The notes under the pieces are model-generated. The model searched no databases, was not told the DNA's origin, and worked only from the letters and a program-made list of their open reading frames with translations. Of a stretch of 64,000 nt of DNA, positions 1 to 11,704 are shown piece by piece; position 1 is the first letter of the stretch, and each line of letters begins with the position of its first letter. The translations under genes were made by a program, and so were the position numbers. Origin of the DNA: Conchocele bisecta (taxonomy: Eukaryota; Mollusca; Bivalvia; Lucinida; Thyasiridae); the NCBI GenBank assembly GCA_029237695.1, contig CM055274.1, positions 70,360,828-70,424,827 of the forward strand, given 5' to 3'.

Positions 1-977
1 TTAGAAAGAAATCATTGAGCAATAAACTGAAAATTCGTGTCGAGTTAACCAGATCTGAAACATATAGTTGTGCGGGAAACCGGGCCCATGCTACATCGGT
101 CTACAAATATGCTGCCGACCATCTGTATGTAAATAAAAAATGTAGTTTACACAGAGTTTTCACCTGTAAATGGTGGCCGATAACAGTTCATGTGGACAGT
201 TATCTGTAAACTGTGTCAAAGAAATTATTATGTCAAAATAACGGAACATAAAAAACATATATCAATAATTCCAGCACAAAAATATTTACACAATTCCCTA
301 ACATTTGATTGGCCCGTAGCAAGTCTCTGTCCAAAATTTATATCCCAGTTAACTCCCACGCCGAACTACTTTCCGTAACCGTGAGGCGCAGTTAAAATAA
401 TTCTTCAGAAAACGGAAAATAAACACATTTTCTTGACGAATTTATTTCAAATGCTGGAATGATAAGGAATGAATGGCCTTTTCCGGCCTTCGTCCAGTAT
501 TCCCGCGACTTTTCCAAGTTTATACCCCGATAAATTCCACAAAAAGGCCATTAATTCCTATTATAACAGACAAACATTTTTATATGTGATATCAGCATCA
601 AAATAATAAAATGAACTTATCCTTACGCCAGTATTGTTAATAAAAACATAATATAAGATGTGCCAGTTTCGAATACAAATGGTGGATTTCGATCGTACGA
701 CCGTTAGTACGGCAGTTTAACGTTCATCCAATACATTCTCAGACGGCAGGACCCAGGACAGATCGAAGACTGTTTTGTTTTTTTCACACACATACGCCCG
801 ATTATAGATATATTCTGTTCGTTAGATAACTTTAACACAACGGAACAAACCTAACATGGCGGTCTGACAAACGTCGATAATTGGAAATCTCGGCTGAAAT
901 TACGTCAGTTAACTTCACGACGTCATATCTTGTAACGTCGTCAGATTCCCGAAGACAGGTTTTCTCGCGAACCGGCT
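1..977. other. No feature recognised
   Basis: AT-rich sequence with scattered stops in all frames and no clear repeat or splice-linked exon. Confidence 0.5.
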
Positions 978-1174
978 CATATATTTGATGACTAAAAGTA
1001 TGCAGAATTATTATACTAATTGTATTAAATTATCACAGCCAAAATGGCTGTGATAATGTAATCATGAAATTCAGTATAATAAAAATTAATAAATTTATCC
1101 TTAAATGGAACATTTCTCCCGCAAAGTATACTTTGCAAGATAAGTATACTTTGCAATGTTGGTGAAATAGACTA
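978..1174. mobile_element. AAAGTATACTTT-type MITE, partial copy
   Basis: Right two thirds of a family seen whole at 11705 and 14037: central palindrome TATCACAGCCAAAATGGCTG, repeated AAGTATACTTTGCAA blocks, and end CAATGTTGGTGAAATAG. The left arm is missing. Confidence 0.65.
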
Positions 1175-1178
1175 CTGG

Positions 1179-1418
1179 GGGCCGTTTCATTAAACTTCTT
1201 ACGACTAAAATCTTCGTAAGCGCAAATTTAGAATCGTCTGCAAATTTGAATTGATGGATTTACATTTATTGAGCATAGGCTGCATATGCAGCCTATGCTC
1301 AATAAATATAAATCCAACAATTATTTACAAGAAAACAGTGTTAATGTGAAATTTACAGACTATCATAATGTTGCACTTACGAACATTTTAGTCGTAGGAA
1401 GTTTAGTGAAACGGGCCC
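1179..1418. mobile_element. GGGCCC-type palindromic MITE, copy 1, TSD CTGG
   Basis: About 240 bp; ends GGGCCGTTTCATTAAACTT and GTTTAGTGAAACGGGCCC, flanked by CTGG (1175-1178, 1419-1422). The centre is a palindrome built on ATTGAGCATAGGCTGCATAT. It abuts the right end of another MITE (978-1174). Confidence 0.8.
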
Positions 1419-1422
1419 CTGG

Positions 1423-2504
1423 ACTGTCAATTGGCGACCGAATTATAATTTCTATTTGCAGCTCCATTTCCTGATGTGTATCAGCGCAAACGTCACACAC
1501 CTCCGTGATGCCCGGTTGGCCACGTTAAACGCCTATGAGGAGACTGAGGAGGCCCAGAATTCCAAACATTCAATAGTGGACACCACCATGTGAATTCCCG
1601 TCACGTGACCACGTAGTCACGTCACGTGACAAACAGCGAGATCTCAGGATACTTGAGAATTGAAGCTTGAGCCGCCATTGTACTGTAACTGTAGACGTTT
1701 AATGTTACTTTTTACTACCGTAAAAGTAAGTGTTTGGTGTTAGTGGAAGTCGTGGCGCTTTACAAATATGGTGTAAGTTGGTAACAGAATGTTGCTTTAT
1801 TAAGTAGAACTGTTTGGGACGAGAGAATAACTCACTGATGCAAAGCAATAGCTAACAGTCAGTTTCTATCCCGGAATAGACTATAAAATCTGTCCATGTT
1901 TTTATTCTCCGCGGCTCAATGCGAGTCGTTCATCTAATGACAGTATGTTCATCCGTCTGTTCGTCTTCTACGTCCATAGCAACCAATGCAGTCATTTACT
2001 AAAATTATAGCTCATTCGGTGCCCTGTCATACCAATGGTTGGAGGAATAACCGATACAAAAGGACAGGTTTATTGTGCACTAGAAAATGACCATGCGAAC
2101 AAATGCAGTCATGTATTAAACCATAGCACTGCTTCATCGCGTCGATGACAACCGATGGATTAAGACACAAAAGGACATAACGTCACATAATTATCGTGCA
2201 CGAGACGACATGGGCCGGCCGGTATGACCTGAGGGAGGATAGAGCACGACAGAGGAAGATGACGCGCGCGAGGAAGGGTGTTCCGTGTCAGCTTTCTACA
2301 AGACAAGATGGCCGCCATCGTCTCGCCGGATGCCTTGTTTCTCTTTTCGATCACGTGAATGGGTCCAAGCCAAAGTCATCAGCACCAGAAGGAGTTCATC
2401 TAGATGGTTCAAACGCGATCTAGTGGCGCGTACGAAAATAAGATATGAAACAAGCCATGTGATACTGTACCCAAGAAGATATGCGATAGCTCATGAAAAA
2501 TATT
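1423..2504. other. Intergenic, imperfect duplication only
   Basis: ACAAATGCAGTCAT/ACCAATGCAGTCATTTA blocks and ..ACCGATACAAAAGGACA../..CACAAAAGGACATA.. show a weak direct duplication at about 1985-2060 and 2098-2180. GC-rich patch at 2210-2420 has open frames without recognisable content. Confidence 0.4.
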
Positions 2505-2610
2505 TACAAAACGTACGGTAATGTCTGTAAATGACGTAGAAAATTTAATAGAATTAGCAATGAAAACTTCGTCAACTTTCAGCGTCATTTACAGCAATTA
2601 CCACAGTTTG
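2505..2610. repeat. TTTACGGAAAA/TGACGTC palindromic repeat, partial copy
   Basis: Inverted blocks GTCTGTAAATGACGTAGAAA and TTTCAGCGTCATTTACAG, related to 6640-6800, 9170-9290 and 13365-13520. Confidence 0.45.
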
Positions 2611-2650
2611 TGTAAATGTGTTCATGATAAAGCACACACCTCATTAAATA

Positions 2651-2750
2651 CAGTGGGGTCAGCGTGTAAGTGCACACACGAACGAACACGACAGGTTGGT
2701 TCCAACCTGTCGTGTTCGTTCATGTGTGCACTTACACGCTGACCCCACTG
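2651..2750. mobile_element. 100-bp near-perfect palindromic MITE, TA target site
   Basis: CAGTGGGGTCAGCGTGTAAG and its inverse form the ends; nearly all of the 100 bp is self-complementary around GGTTGGTTCCAACC. TA at 2649-2650 and 2751-2752, as for Tc1/mariner-type elements. Confidence 0.75.
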
Positions 2751-2802
2751 TACAATATCACATAGCTTGTCTCATATGTGAGAGTTCCTGTCTTGTATTA
2801 TA

Positions 2803-3016
2803 AGGTGGAACCTCTCTAAACCGGACTCCCTGTGATGTCCCCAGGGATGTCCCCAGGGTGTCCGGTGTAGAGAGGCCCCACTGTTAACCAGGTATTTGAG
2901 ACAGTTTTCTGTGGTTTGCCATCATGAACAGATACATCAAAGAAAATGCATGACAATACATAGATAAAATTCAACGGAGAGATGTGATCGTTGTCTGGTT
3001 AAGAGAGGCTCTACTG
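2803..3016. mobile_element. pogo-like MITE (GGAACCTCTCTAAACCGGAC ends), copy 1
   Basis: TA-flanked. Left end GGTGGAACCTCTCTAAACCG, an inner inverted copy of that end (GTCCGGTGTAGAGAGG, about 2857-2872), then unique sequence and a diverged right end AAGAGAGGCTCTACTG. CAGTGGAACC-type ends at TA sites are typical of pogo/Tigger elements. Confidence 0.65.
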
Positions 3017-3496
3017 TAGTTTGTTTCACATTTAATTACTAGTATTTGGAACTGATATCTTTGTTTCAGATTGGACATGCATATTCAATGTTATGCAAAT
3101 CCAGACCGCCATGCTATCGCTACTCAAGTAACCAGCTATTGCAGAACGATCTCAAGTTGTTCTATTTCAATTACCCAGCATTCGAACAAAACCTAATAAC
3201 TTTTTGCAAATTAATTCCTTCAAATACCAAAATGCCACATGAATCCGCTATTGTGATATAATTGTGCAAACTGCAGCTACAGGAGAAATATTTGACAACG
3301 AGCAATTCTCGATGATGGATGTTTTAATTTAGCTCCTACTTTGGTTTTTCTCTGTCGCAGTTTTTATATCATAGCGCAGATATGCTTTTTATACGTCAAT
3401 AATGCTCGCAGCATAACGCGGAACACTTTAAAGAGTTGTGAAATAAATGTTGTGTTCCGACTGTAGATCTGACAACTGAGCCACTGAGAAAAGGTA

Positions 3497-3748
3497 CAAT
3501 GAAACCTCTATAAACCGGACACCCTGGGACACACTGGGACACCCTGGGACACACTGGGAGGTCCCCATGGTGTCCGGTTTAGAGAGGTTTCACTGTAAAT
3601 CAGGCATTTGATCATTCTGAGCCATAGTTGTGTGCTATGCGATCATGAACATACATTATCACCTGGGATAAAAAAAAACCAACAAGCTCATCAAAAATAA
3701 GATCACATGTGGGTTTTTTTTGGCGTTCGGGTTAGAGCGGTTCCACTG
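3497..3748. mobile_element. pogo-like MITE, copy 2
   Basis: CAATGAAACCTCTATAAACC start, inner inverted copy GTGTCCGGTTTAGAGAGG, end GGTTAGAGCGGTTCCACTG; TA on both sides (3495-3496, 3749-3750). CCCTGGGACACACTGGGAC repeats fill the hairpin loop. Confidence 0.7.
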
Positions 3749-3939
3749 TACCTCACAACATTTGCAACCCATATAGGTTCTAACCGCACTGCATCCTTCC
3801 GTGGATTATCAGGGTTGAATCCTTTTGCTGACGGGAGTAATCATGCACGAGTGACTGATTGCCAAACAGCATAGTCCCAGTAGGACTGCGTAAATGCCTG
3901 GGACTTAGCTGCAATAATTTGCCTCCGATATGATACATG

Positions 3940-4006
3940 GATGTATTTACATTTATTGAGCATAGGCTGCATATGCAGCCTATGCTCAATAAATGTAAAT
4001 CCAATA
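3940..4006. repeat. Core palindrome of the GGGCCC-type MITE without ends
   Basis: Only the central palindrome remains: ATTTACATTTATTGAGCATA and its complement around GGCTGCATATGCAGCC, a near-perfect 56-bp inverted repeat. The terminal arms are gone. Confidence 0.7.
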
Positions 4007-4299
4007 AACGCGAGAGGTATGGAGCCGGGTAGAAATGTTGTTTCTACCTGGGACTATGTTGTTCGCACATGTTGCAATATCTCTTTTTCTCAACCGGCTG
4101 CCCAAATATCAGCATGCTTTACGTAACATAACTGCTACAGTGATGGCCATCACAGCAGTAAACATTTGTGTCTGTTTTGTGAAGTTTGATATCTACAAAT
4201 GACACGGTGGTTAACGCACCACGAGGTCGTACTGACTTCTGGTCGTAGCGAAGAATACACCGATTTAGTTCTGAATTCTAATTGACGCTGACGTCGCAT

Positions 4300-4628
4300 A
4301 AATAGAGAATAGTAGGTTAGTGCCGTGAATTGGAAAAAATATCCGGCAAGGCTCAAGAATTTCTTTATTTCTCATCAGAAGTATATGTTGTGACCACTCA
4401 TTTGAACTGTCTCGCCGAGACGGTTCAGATGAGTGGTCACAACATATACTTTGGTTCAGAAATAAGGAAAATAGATAGAGAATAGTAGGTTAGTGCCGTG
4501 AATGGGAACAAATATCTGGCAAGGCTCAGAAACGGGATGGGCGAGGCTCTACCGAGCACATCCCGTTTCCGAGCCGCGCCAGATATTTTTCCAATTCACG
4601 GCACTAACCTACTATTCTATTTATCTCG
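4300..4628. repeat. Compound inverted repeat (GAGTGGTCACAACATATACT family)
   Basis: The block GAATAGTAGGTTAGTGCCG occurs at about 4308 and 4482 in direct orientation and inverted at about 4596-4614. Inside are palindromes around CTGTCTCGCCGAGACGG (4380-4450) and ACGGGATG...CATCCCGT (4530-4570). A further partial copy lies at about 5015-5070. Probably overlapping foldback elements. Confidence 0.55.
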
Positions 4629-4634
4629 TCAACA

Positions 4635-5999
4635 TACGGGGCGCCATGCAGGACAGGTTAATTATGTGTACAAAATTGAGTTTTGTAACACTAAAAATCA
4701 CAAAATTCAATTCTGTGTCACAAAATTCAATTCTGTCAATTCTGTGTCACAAAATTGAATTCTGTGTCACAAAATTCAATTCTGTGTCACAAAATTCAAT
4801 TTTGCAATTTTGTGAAGACAGAATTCATTTTTGTCCACAAAAATTAGTTGCGTATGTCATCTCTACGTTGATTGGTTGAGATCGGTCTTAGTCCATTTTA
4901 CTAGATGGTGGAGTACTACACTTGCAGGTTTAAATATTTCAATGCGAAAATATAACCCAATATATCAATATTATACTTCTTTATGGACAGTTATTTTGGT
5001 TATATTATGATTACAAATGAGTGGTCACACCATATAAGCATATATACTTTGAAGGAGAAATAAGAAAAATATTCAGAATTTTCCCTCAATTATGTAAACA
5101 GGGTCAAACATAAAGTAGCCGGGATATAGCTAGACCTGAGAGCATGCCCATATATAGAGAATACCAGGCTAGTGTATTTTGATATCAAGTTTATCAGGCA
5201 AGGCTAGGAAACGCGTAGGAATTCCTACGTTTTATGCTCGAAAATGACATTAGATGACGTCGTATTCTAACAGTAGATCTAACCTTGTGAAACAAATGGT
5301 ATTGGATTTGTGTCTACTAGTTGCGAAGTTACGTGTTCGCAACTATGTGTCTACATGCATTATTTACAGTATACACCATCTTAGTACATGTATCCATGGT
5401 CTCTACACAAATACTACAAATGGTTTCCTCAAATGGCCCAATACACACATTCTGTTTATAAACACAGACAGCAGTCAGAACACAGGCCACAGCGCGTGTA
5501 TTATTGATTTAACTGGGGCAAATTTACCTTGCGATACACACTAAATGACGTCAGTACTCGCGGAAGATCTACATGTACATGAATTATGTGTACAATTATA
5601 ACGCAAATGAGTTTAAATACGAATGGGTTTGTCAACGTTTGACTGTTTGGAGATAGTTGAAGCAAAATGGCAGAATGAGAAATGAATCATCGGCAGAATG
5701 AGAAATAAATCATCGACATTGAATGTGTAGATCGGCGACCGTGACCCATTTCTCCAGTGCAGTTTCTGACCAATGGTAGTCCTTCTTACATGCGTGTGCA
5801 GAATTGACAGAATTGAATTTTGTGACACAGAATTGAATTTTGTGGACAGAATTGAATTCTGTGGCACATAATTGAATTTTGTGACACAGAATTGAATTCT
5901 GTCACACAAAAGTGAATTTTGTGACACAGAATTGAATTTTGTGTCACAAAAATGAATTTTGTTGACAAAATTGAGCCATGTCCCACTTGGCGCCCCGTA
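4635..5999. mobile_element. 1365-bp DNA element with 12-bp TIRs and 5-bp target duplication
   Basis: Ends TACGGGGCGCCA and TGGCGCCCCGTA are perfect inverted repeats, flanked by CAACA at 4630-4634 and 6000-6004. Just inside each end is an array of CAAAATTCAATTCTGTG-like units (4675-4815 and, inverted, 5795-5960), so the subterminal arms are themselves tandem repeats. No transposase frame is present; the middle holds AT-rich DNA and part of another repeat (about 5015-5090). A non-autonomous cut-and-paste element; superfamily not assigned. Confidence 0.8.
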
Positions 6000-6629
6000 C
6001 AACACCTATTAATGGCTTTAAAATGCAAACAAAATAATCCCAGCCACCGCACATATGCATACGCAGTGATCAGGTCGTATTGACAGGATATCAAAATGTT
6101 TCACGGCACCGTGTTTCATGGCACATACGCACCGTGTTGACGGGATAAAGAGACATATACTACATCCAATTTGAGTCAGACCAACCAGATAAACACGTGT
6201 ATTTTCGTTTATTTTTTGTTAAAAGTATATCTCCTGTATTTCGTATATACAATAGCCTTGATGGACTCCCTATTTTTCGTCGAAATATCTAGCTGAGCAT
6301 ATGAAAAATAGTAATTTACATAGTATGCTTGTCATATTTATACTAAATATATATATACAGTATGATGCAATTTGCATTATCAGATATCCATTAGGCGGGG
6401 TTATATTTGAGCATAGGAAAGTACATCTGATGATTTTCATTGACGCAATATTCCACACCCAAACCAACTACAATATACTCCTACTGGAGTCTAGTCTATA
6501 TACATACGTACATGTCCTTATTAGTTAGGCGACAATTCGCATATTTTCCTCAAACGGTCGTCTCTTGCCTTGTGTCGTTGTCAGTACATGGACTGGGCTC
6601 TGGTAATACGTCATTTATACCATCGCCGT

Positions 6630-6800
6630 TTTCGCCGATACTGATTTCTAAAAAATTAAATCATTCCCGTAAATGATGTCGAAAGGTGACATAAAATTCA
6701 GAGCTCATGCATTCCGCATGAGCTCTGATTTTTATATCACTTTTCGACTTCGTTTACGGAAAATATAATAGATTTACAAACTCAATATCAGCAAAACCCA
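6630..6800. repeat. TTTACGGAAAA/TGACGTC palindromic repeat
   Basis: Arms CGTAAATGATGTCGAAAGG and TTTTCGACTTCGTTTACGG around an inner hairpin CAGAGCTCATGC...GCATGAGCTCTG; outer parts CGCCGATACTGATTT and AAACTCAATATCAGC also pair. Confidence 0.55.
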
Positions 6801-7809
6801 CGATTCGACAAGGGAGGTAATCCCAGACCCTTGTCCATGTATCATTGGTCATGTTGCTACAGTAGATCATGACGCCATGATGAATCATTGTATATAATAC
6901 ACTATATGCTTAGGAGATAGGTGTGTCATCTCAGTCACCCGATTGGAAGTTTGGTATAGCGTTGACAATGTTGTGTCTTTACTACAAGTTTGCAACAAAA
7001 TACACATTTCGTTCTCTGAAAACTAATCGAGTCACCCGCAAGCCAATGCGTTCGCCAACAAGCTTGTCAACTACGGAGACCAAAGAGTCCAAGGTAATCT
7101 AGAATACAAGCAAATAAACCTATAGAAAAAGCAGGCACGCGTAATCAAAGTCTTCAACAGACACTGATGCACACTCTAAGACCAGCGGTGTACGGTTCCC
7201 CAATACAATAAAATAAACACATAAGAAATACAGTTACAGTATAATGAATGCAACGAATGCGCAAAAAACGTCAATGAAGCCCACAACCAAAGTCAAAGCC
7301 GCAGTCAAAGTCTCCCGACTACAGTACATTGTCCACTGTTTTGTCAACTTCTAAGGCATATCGGTGTTTGCGCTTGCTAATATTTCCAGATAGGGTGTCA
7401 GAGACGTACACGTAACCGTGTAGATTAACCGTACATATCTAGTCCCTGTCCCAGAACCCAGATATAACCATGTGATACACCATCACATACGATACACGCC
7501 ATATGATTTTGTACCATCTGACATCTGCGTAATTTCAATAAATACTTTTACAAACTTTACAATATTTTTCAAACATAAAGTCAAAAGTTGACAATTTTTT
7601 GCAGATGTCCGAAGGTACACAATCACATGGCGTGTCTCATACATGTACGAGTAAATAGACAGCCGGTTGTGGAAATGGTCATTACCATATTTGCAACAAT
7701 TGGGAGATAGTTTTCCTCTTGTATATTTAACCGTTAAGGTCTGAATCTAATAGTTTTGATGATGGCAATTACATGATGCCAGCATGGCTGACTAATGGCG
7801 ATCAGCGTA

Positions 7810-7985
7810 GCCCGAGATCAGACTGAGCAGATGCATGGCTGACTGATGTAGCGCAGATGCATGGCTGACTGATGTAGCGCAGATGCATGGCTGACTGATG
7901 GCAGATGCATGACTGACTGATGTAGCGCAGATGCATGGCTGACTGATGGCAGATGCGCAGTCTGATCTTGGGCTACGCTGGTCGC
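7810..7985. repeat. 26-bp tandem repeat inside a hairpin
   Basis: About five units of GCAGATGCATGGCTGACTGA (some with TGTAGC) at 7826-7955. The flanks AGCGTAGCCCGAGATCAGACT and AGTCTGATCTTGGGCTACGCT are inverted, so the array is the loop of a GATC-type hairpin. Confidence 0.7.
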
Positions 7986-8609
7986 AATCGTCGTAAGGCC
8001 CTTATCGCAGCCGACGTCAAAAGTGTACATTGTTGTTCGTCGTTGTTTCGAACCAGATATCGAGGGCCTCCCCTCATAGTAGTATCCATAGCAACCTGTA
8101 TGTAATTTCGTGTTAAGAGTGCATTATTTACATTTAATGTAACTGTTTTGTATTTTATCTACATTATGAATAATTATGTAATGCGAATGTATGTGTGACC
8201 GGTCGCATTTTGTCTATTGTGTTAGGTTACCATTGTTTCACCATCACAGTATGTTAACACGTGTTTATAAATGCATTGTGTCAGCAAGTTGGCTTGGACA
8301 TTGCCATACATATACATACAGATGTTCTGTTGACGAAATGAGCGTTATAGAGAGACGTAGATAGGCAAAATGTAATTACTAATACTGTTATTGATGGGCG
8401 AGTCCATTGAATATTTACATAGTGCCACCCCTTTGGAATATTGGTGATTATGTGTATTGTTGTTGTTGTTTTTTATTCTTATTTAACGCGTTCAAGAAGA
8501 AAGAATACATAATGTGCATGTATGTAGAAAACTGATAATACTTATTATTAACATATGACTACAAACAACACTATTACAGTCAAACACTACACCATAGAAC
8601 ACAAGGTGC

Positions 8610-9008
8610 ATGATCACGTGGTTACAACAACAACAACAACGGCTGAACGTGTTGAAAGCTCGCCCACTCCAAAGTAAGTATTATTTTATATGTTCCTTAA
8701 TATGAAACGGATTTTGATGAAATATGGCGCAGCAAACGCGTCTTCATGAGCTGCATTTGGTGGTCCATGGAGTTCGGCTCATTCTTATGTCGTTTTTGGG
8801 AAGAATATAATCGATTCTTCGCAAAAACGACGTAAGTTTGAGACAAAATACAGAGACCGCCAAAGGCAGCTTAACAAGACGCGTTTGATGCGCCATATTT
8901 CATCAAAATCCGTTAAGTAATAAAATATAAAATAATACGTACTTTGAATTGGACAGATTCTGGAAGTTTCTGTACTTGTTGTTGTTGTTGTTGTAACCAC
9001 GTGATCAT
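8610..9008. mobile_element. 400-bp foldback element with GTT/AAC repeats at ends
   Basis: Inverted ends ATGATCACGTGGTTACAACA and TGTTGTAACCACGTGATCAT. Arms of about 190 bp pair imperfectly (AACGGATTTTGATGAAATAT against ATATTTCATCAAAATCCGTT), centre near 8808. No coding capacity. Confidence 0.7.
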
Positions 9009-9164
9009 ACACATTGGAACAGTCGAATTTGAATGCAGAAATGCGAGGTTACATTTAATATGAAGGTCCGCTTGATGTCACAATACGGCCATATCGATTA
9101 GCTCTAGAATTATATCCTACGTTTGGCGTTTTTGCTGCTGATTACGAAAAGCATAAATTATATA

Positions 9165-9295
9165 TTGTTTGCAAATGACGTCAAAGTTGACAGTATCTAG
9201 CTCATGCTCTGAAATGTATGTCAACATTCGACGTCATTTACAGAAAATATAGCTGGTTTTTTAAATCAATATCGGCTGAAAACGGCGATGCTATA
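9165..9295. repeat. TTTACGGAAAA/TGACGTC palindromic repeat
   Basis: TTTGCAAATGACGTCAAAG at the left and CATTCGACGTCATTTACAG at the right, with AAATCAATATCGGC outside; same layout as the 6630 and 13365 copies. Confidence 0.5.
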
Positions 9296-10406
9296 AAGGG
9301 AGACAATTCTGGAGCTTGGCAAGGATTGATTGCGTTCATTGCGTCATTCTTGTACCATTATAATAATGTAATTATACTAGCGTATATATGTTGTGTGTTT
9401 GTAACCTATACCCCACCAATTGATGGAGGGATGGTATTGTATGTCTTTTCAATTACTCTCTGGATGTGACAGAAATACACAATCATTTTGCTTGCATTTC
9501 TTTTCTCTTCATTTGGGCTTGTTGTGTGTGTTTCAACAATGCCAGTTTTGGCTGGCAAACGGCGTTAGCGTCGCCTGATCGGTGTCAACATTGGTTTCAA
9601 TTTAGGGCCGAAGTTAATAACCGATAGTTTGATTAATTTACTCGGGAGCTGTATGTATGCCTATCATTCTCTGTTGCGAGCAATTGGCGGACTATACATT
9701 GCGTCGAACAGATCCTTTCAATTGACTTTGTGCCAACACATTGCAAAATAATACGTGTGGGAATAATGGTGTCTGTGAAATGCCTAGCAGGAGGTAAAAC
9801 TGCAACGGTATTTTTGAGACGTGTAGACCCCGATCAGACATCGCATTCTAAGCACCTGCTCTCAAATAATATGTATATGTGACTATGACTGTGCACAAGC
9901 GCAGTAGGGTATTGGGATACACTGGTCACCATCGCCGTAAAGGGCGTTTTGCTAGGTGGCGAGCACTCACAATTCGTTATTTTGCCTCTATATACGGTAT
10001 CATCGTTTCTCGCGATACATGTACATACACAAGGTAGATACACTCTCCGTCACCTCTCCGTATTCAATGATAACTTTTGAACCACTTATTTGTGCCATTT
10101 CCCGTTCTTGGCTGAAACCTGTATACTATTGATGATTGACCAAAACAAACATTTTTCCGGTGGGCTTAATTAAGTCAGGAATGAACTTTTAGGACACACT
10201 ATTATACCAAGCGCATGTACCCATGTACCCATGTATCCAATTCAACAGTGGTTTCAAGCTTGACCGAGATACCCATTTTCTATGCGTTGGTTCAAATGGC
10301 TATTTCTTCTTAAAGGCAGCTATCGTTTCAATGTTGTATAGTATAGCGAAAACACTATCGGGAGTGATTCAATGCAATATGTTACAGGCAGGTGCGATTT
10401 TCCTAA
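9296..10406. other. No feature recognised
   Basis: AT-rich; one CCAGTTTTGGCTGG hairpin at about 9542. A GATCAGAC block at 9830 is a fragment of the GATC-type repeat. Confidence 0.45.
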
Positions 10407-10410
10407 ACAG

Positions 10411-10645
10411 TGGCCCGTTTCACTAAACTTCGTACGACTAAACTGTTCGTAAGTGCAAATTTAGTATCGTCTGGAAATTTCAATTGGTGGATTTACATTT
10501 ATTAAGCATAGGCTGCATATGCAGCATATGCTCAATAAATGTAAATCCAATAATTGTTTACAAGAAAACAGTGTTAATGTGAAATATACAGACATAATTT
10601 TGCACTTACGAACAGTTTAGTGTACGAAGTTTAGTAAAACGGCCC
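10411..10645. mobile_element. GGGCCC-type MITE, copy 2, TSD ACAG
   Basis: Ends TGGCCCGTTTCACTAAACTT and TTTAGTAAAACGGCCC, flanked by ACAG at 10407-10410 and 10646-10649. Same GCATAGGCTGCATAT core. Confidence 0.8.
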
Positions 10646-10649
10646 ACAG

Positions 10650-11053
10650 ATGTGCAAACGATTTCTATAAAATGTTACCTGAACATCAAAAGTTGGGAAA
10701 ATTTTCAGCATATTGTCTGAACATTTTAAAATATTTTTATTTTATGAGATTGTTGTATAGCTTTTAACTGTGAATGTGGCAAACTAGGTTATGTGAACAT
10801 GATTGTGGCTGTTAAAATACGTGTGCCGAGTCTACAATTATATATAGTTCTATGTGTAATTGCTTTAACATCGTTAATACTGTTCATAAATATAAATCTA
10901 GTCACGCCGTAGAATAAATATACTCATAGTATTATATTCCATATTGAAAAGCTGACCATTGTACGATTCGAACGTATGATCAACACTGTTGTAATAATTA
11001 AAGAGCGGTTCAAATTGAACGTCATCATGCGCAGTTGCCATCGTGTGTAATGC

Positions 11054-11092
<39 letters not shown>

Positions 11093-11500
11093 CTCCTCTG
11101 TCTCTCTCTCTCTCTCTTATACATGTTGCAATGTGTCGAATGTGCACATGCTGGATATAAATTGGCAACTGATATAAATCATGTGTTCCATTCGTGTATG
11201 TGTCAGACTTTCTTTGGAATAATACATGTATGTATAACAATAGTAGTTGTGTAAGCATTTTGTGTGTTTGTATAGCTATATACTAATGTAATATAAACAC
11301 ATTTGTGTTGTTTTGCAGCTGTTTGCATTTTGTGCGCTTTTACTTCACTTTATATATGGCTTATAAAAGTTCCGCCCTCGAATTGTGTGCTCCAAATCGG
11401 GCAGTGTAATTGACCGAGACTGAGCATGAGTACAGAGTATGCGAAGAAAGTATTACAGCACGGGTCCACACATTAGCATATCGACTACTGGAATATCGTA
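10650..11500. other. No feature except microsatellite
   Basis: AT-rich with the GA/TC palindrome at 11061-11120; no supported exon. Confidence 0.45.
11061..11120. repeat. GA/TC microsatellite forming a palindrome
   Basis: (GA)n runs directly into (TC)n, so the tract is self-complementary and could extrude as a hairpin. Open frames over it are artefacts. Confidence 0.8.
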
Positions 11501-11704
11501 CAGAGGAACCTCTCTGAACCGGACATCCTGGGATGTCCCCAGGGATGTCCCCAGGGTGTCCGCTTTAGGGAGGTTCCACTGTAAATCAGGCATATGAATA
11601 GACCAAGGCATGCGGATACACTTTGCGAACTTGAACAGGCATTATCATCAGCGATAGGTGACAATGAAACCCATAAAACTAAGGATACAGAGACTGCCTG
11701 CGTA
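11501..11704. mobile_element. pogo-like MITE, copy 3 (right end lost)
   Basis: CAGAGGAACCTCTCTGAACC start after TA; inner inverted copy at about 11559-11581; then a segment also found at 14376-14480 (AAGGCATGCGGATACACTTT). It runs directly into the AAAGTATACTTT MITE at 11705. Confidence 0.6.

Larger units (their letters stand above)
6005..8609. other. Mostly featureless AT-rich DNA
   Basis: Apart from the palindromes listed at 6630-6800 and 7810-7985 I see no exon or element. Confidence 0.45.
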
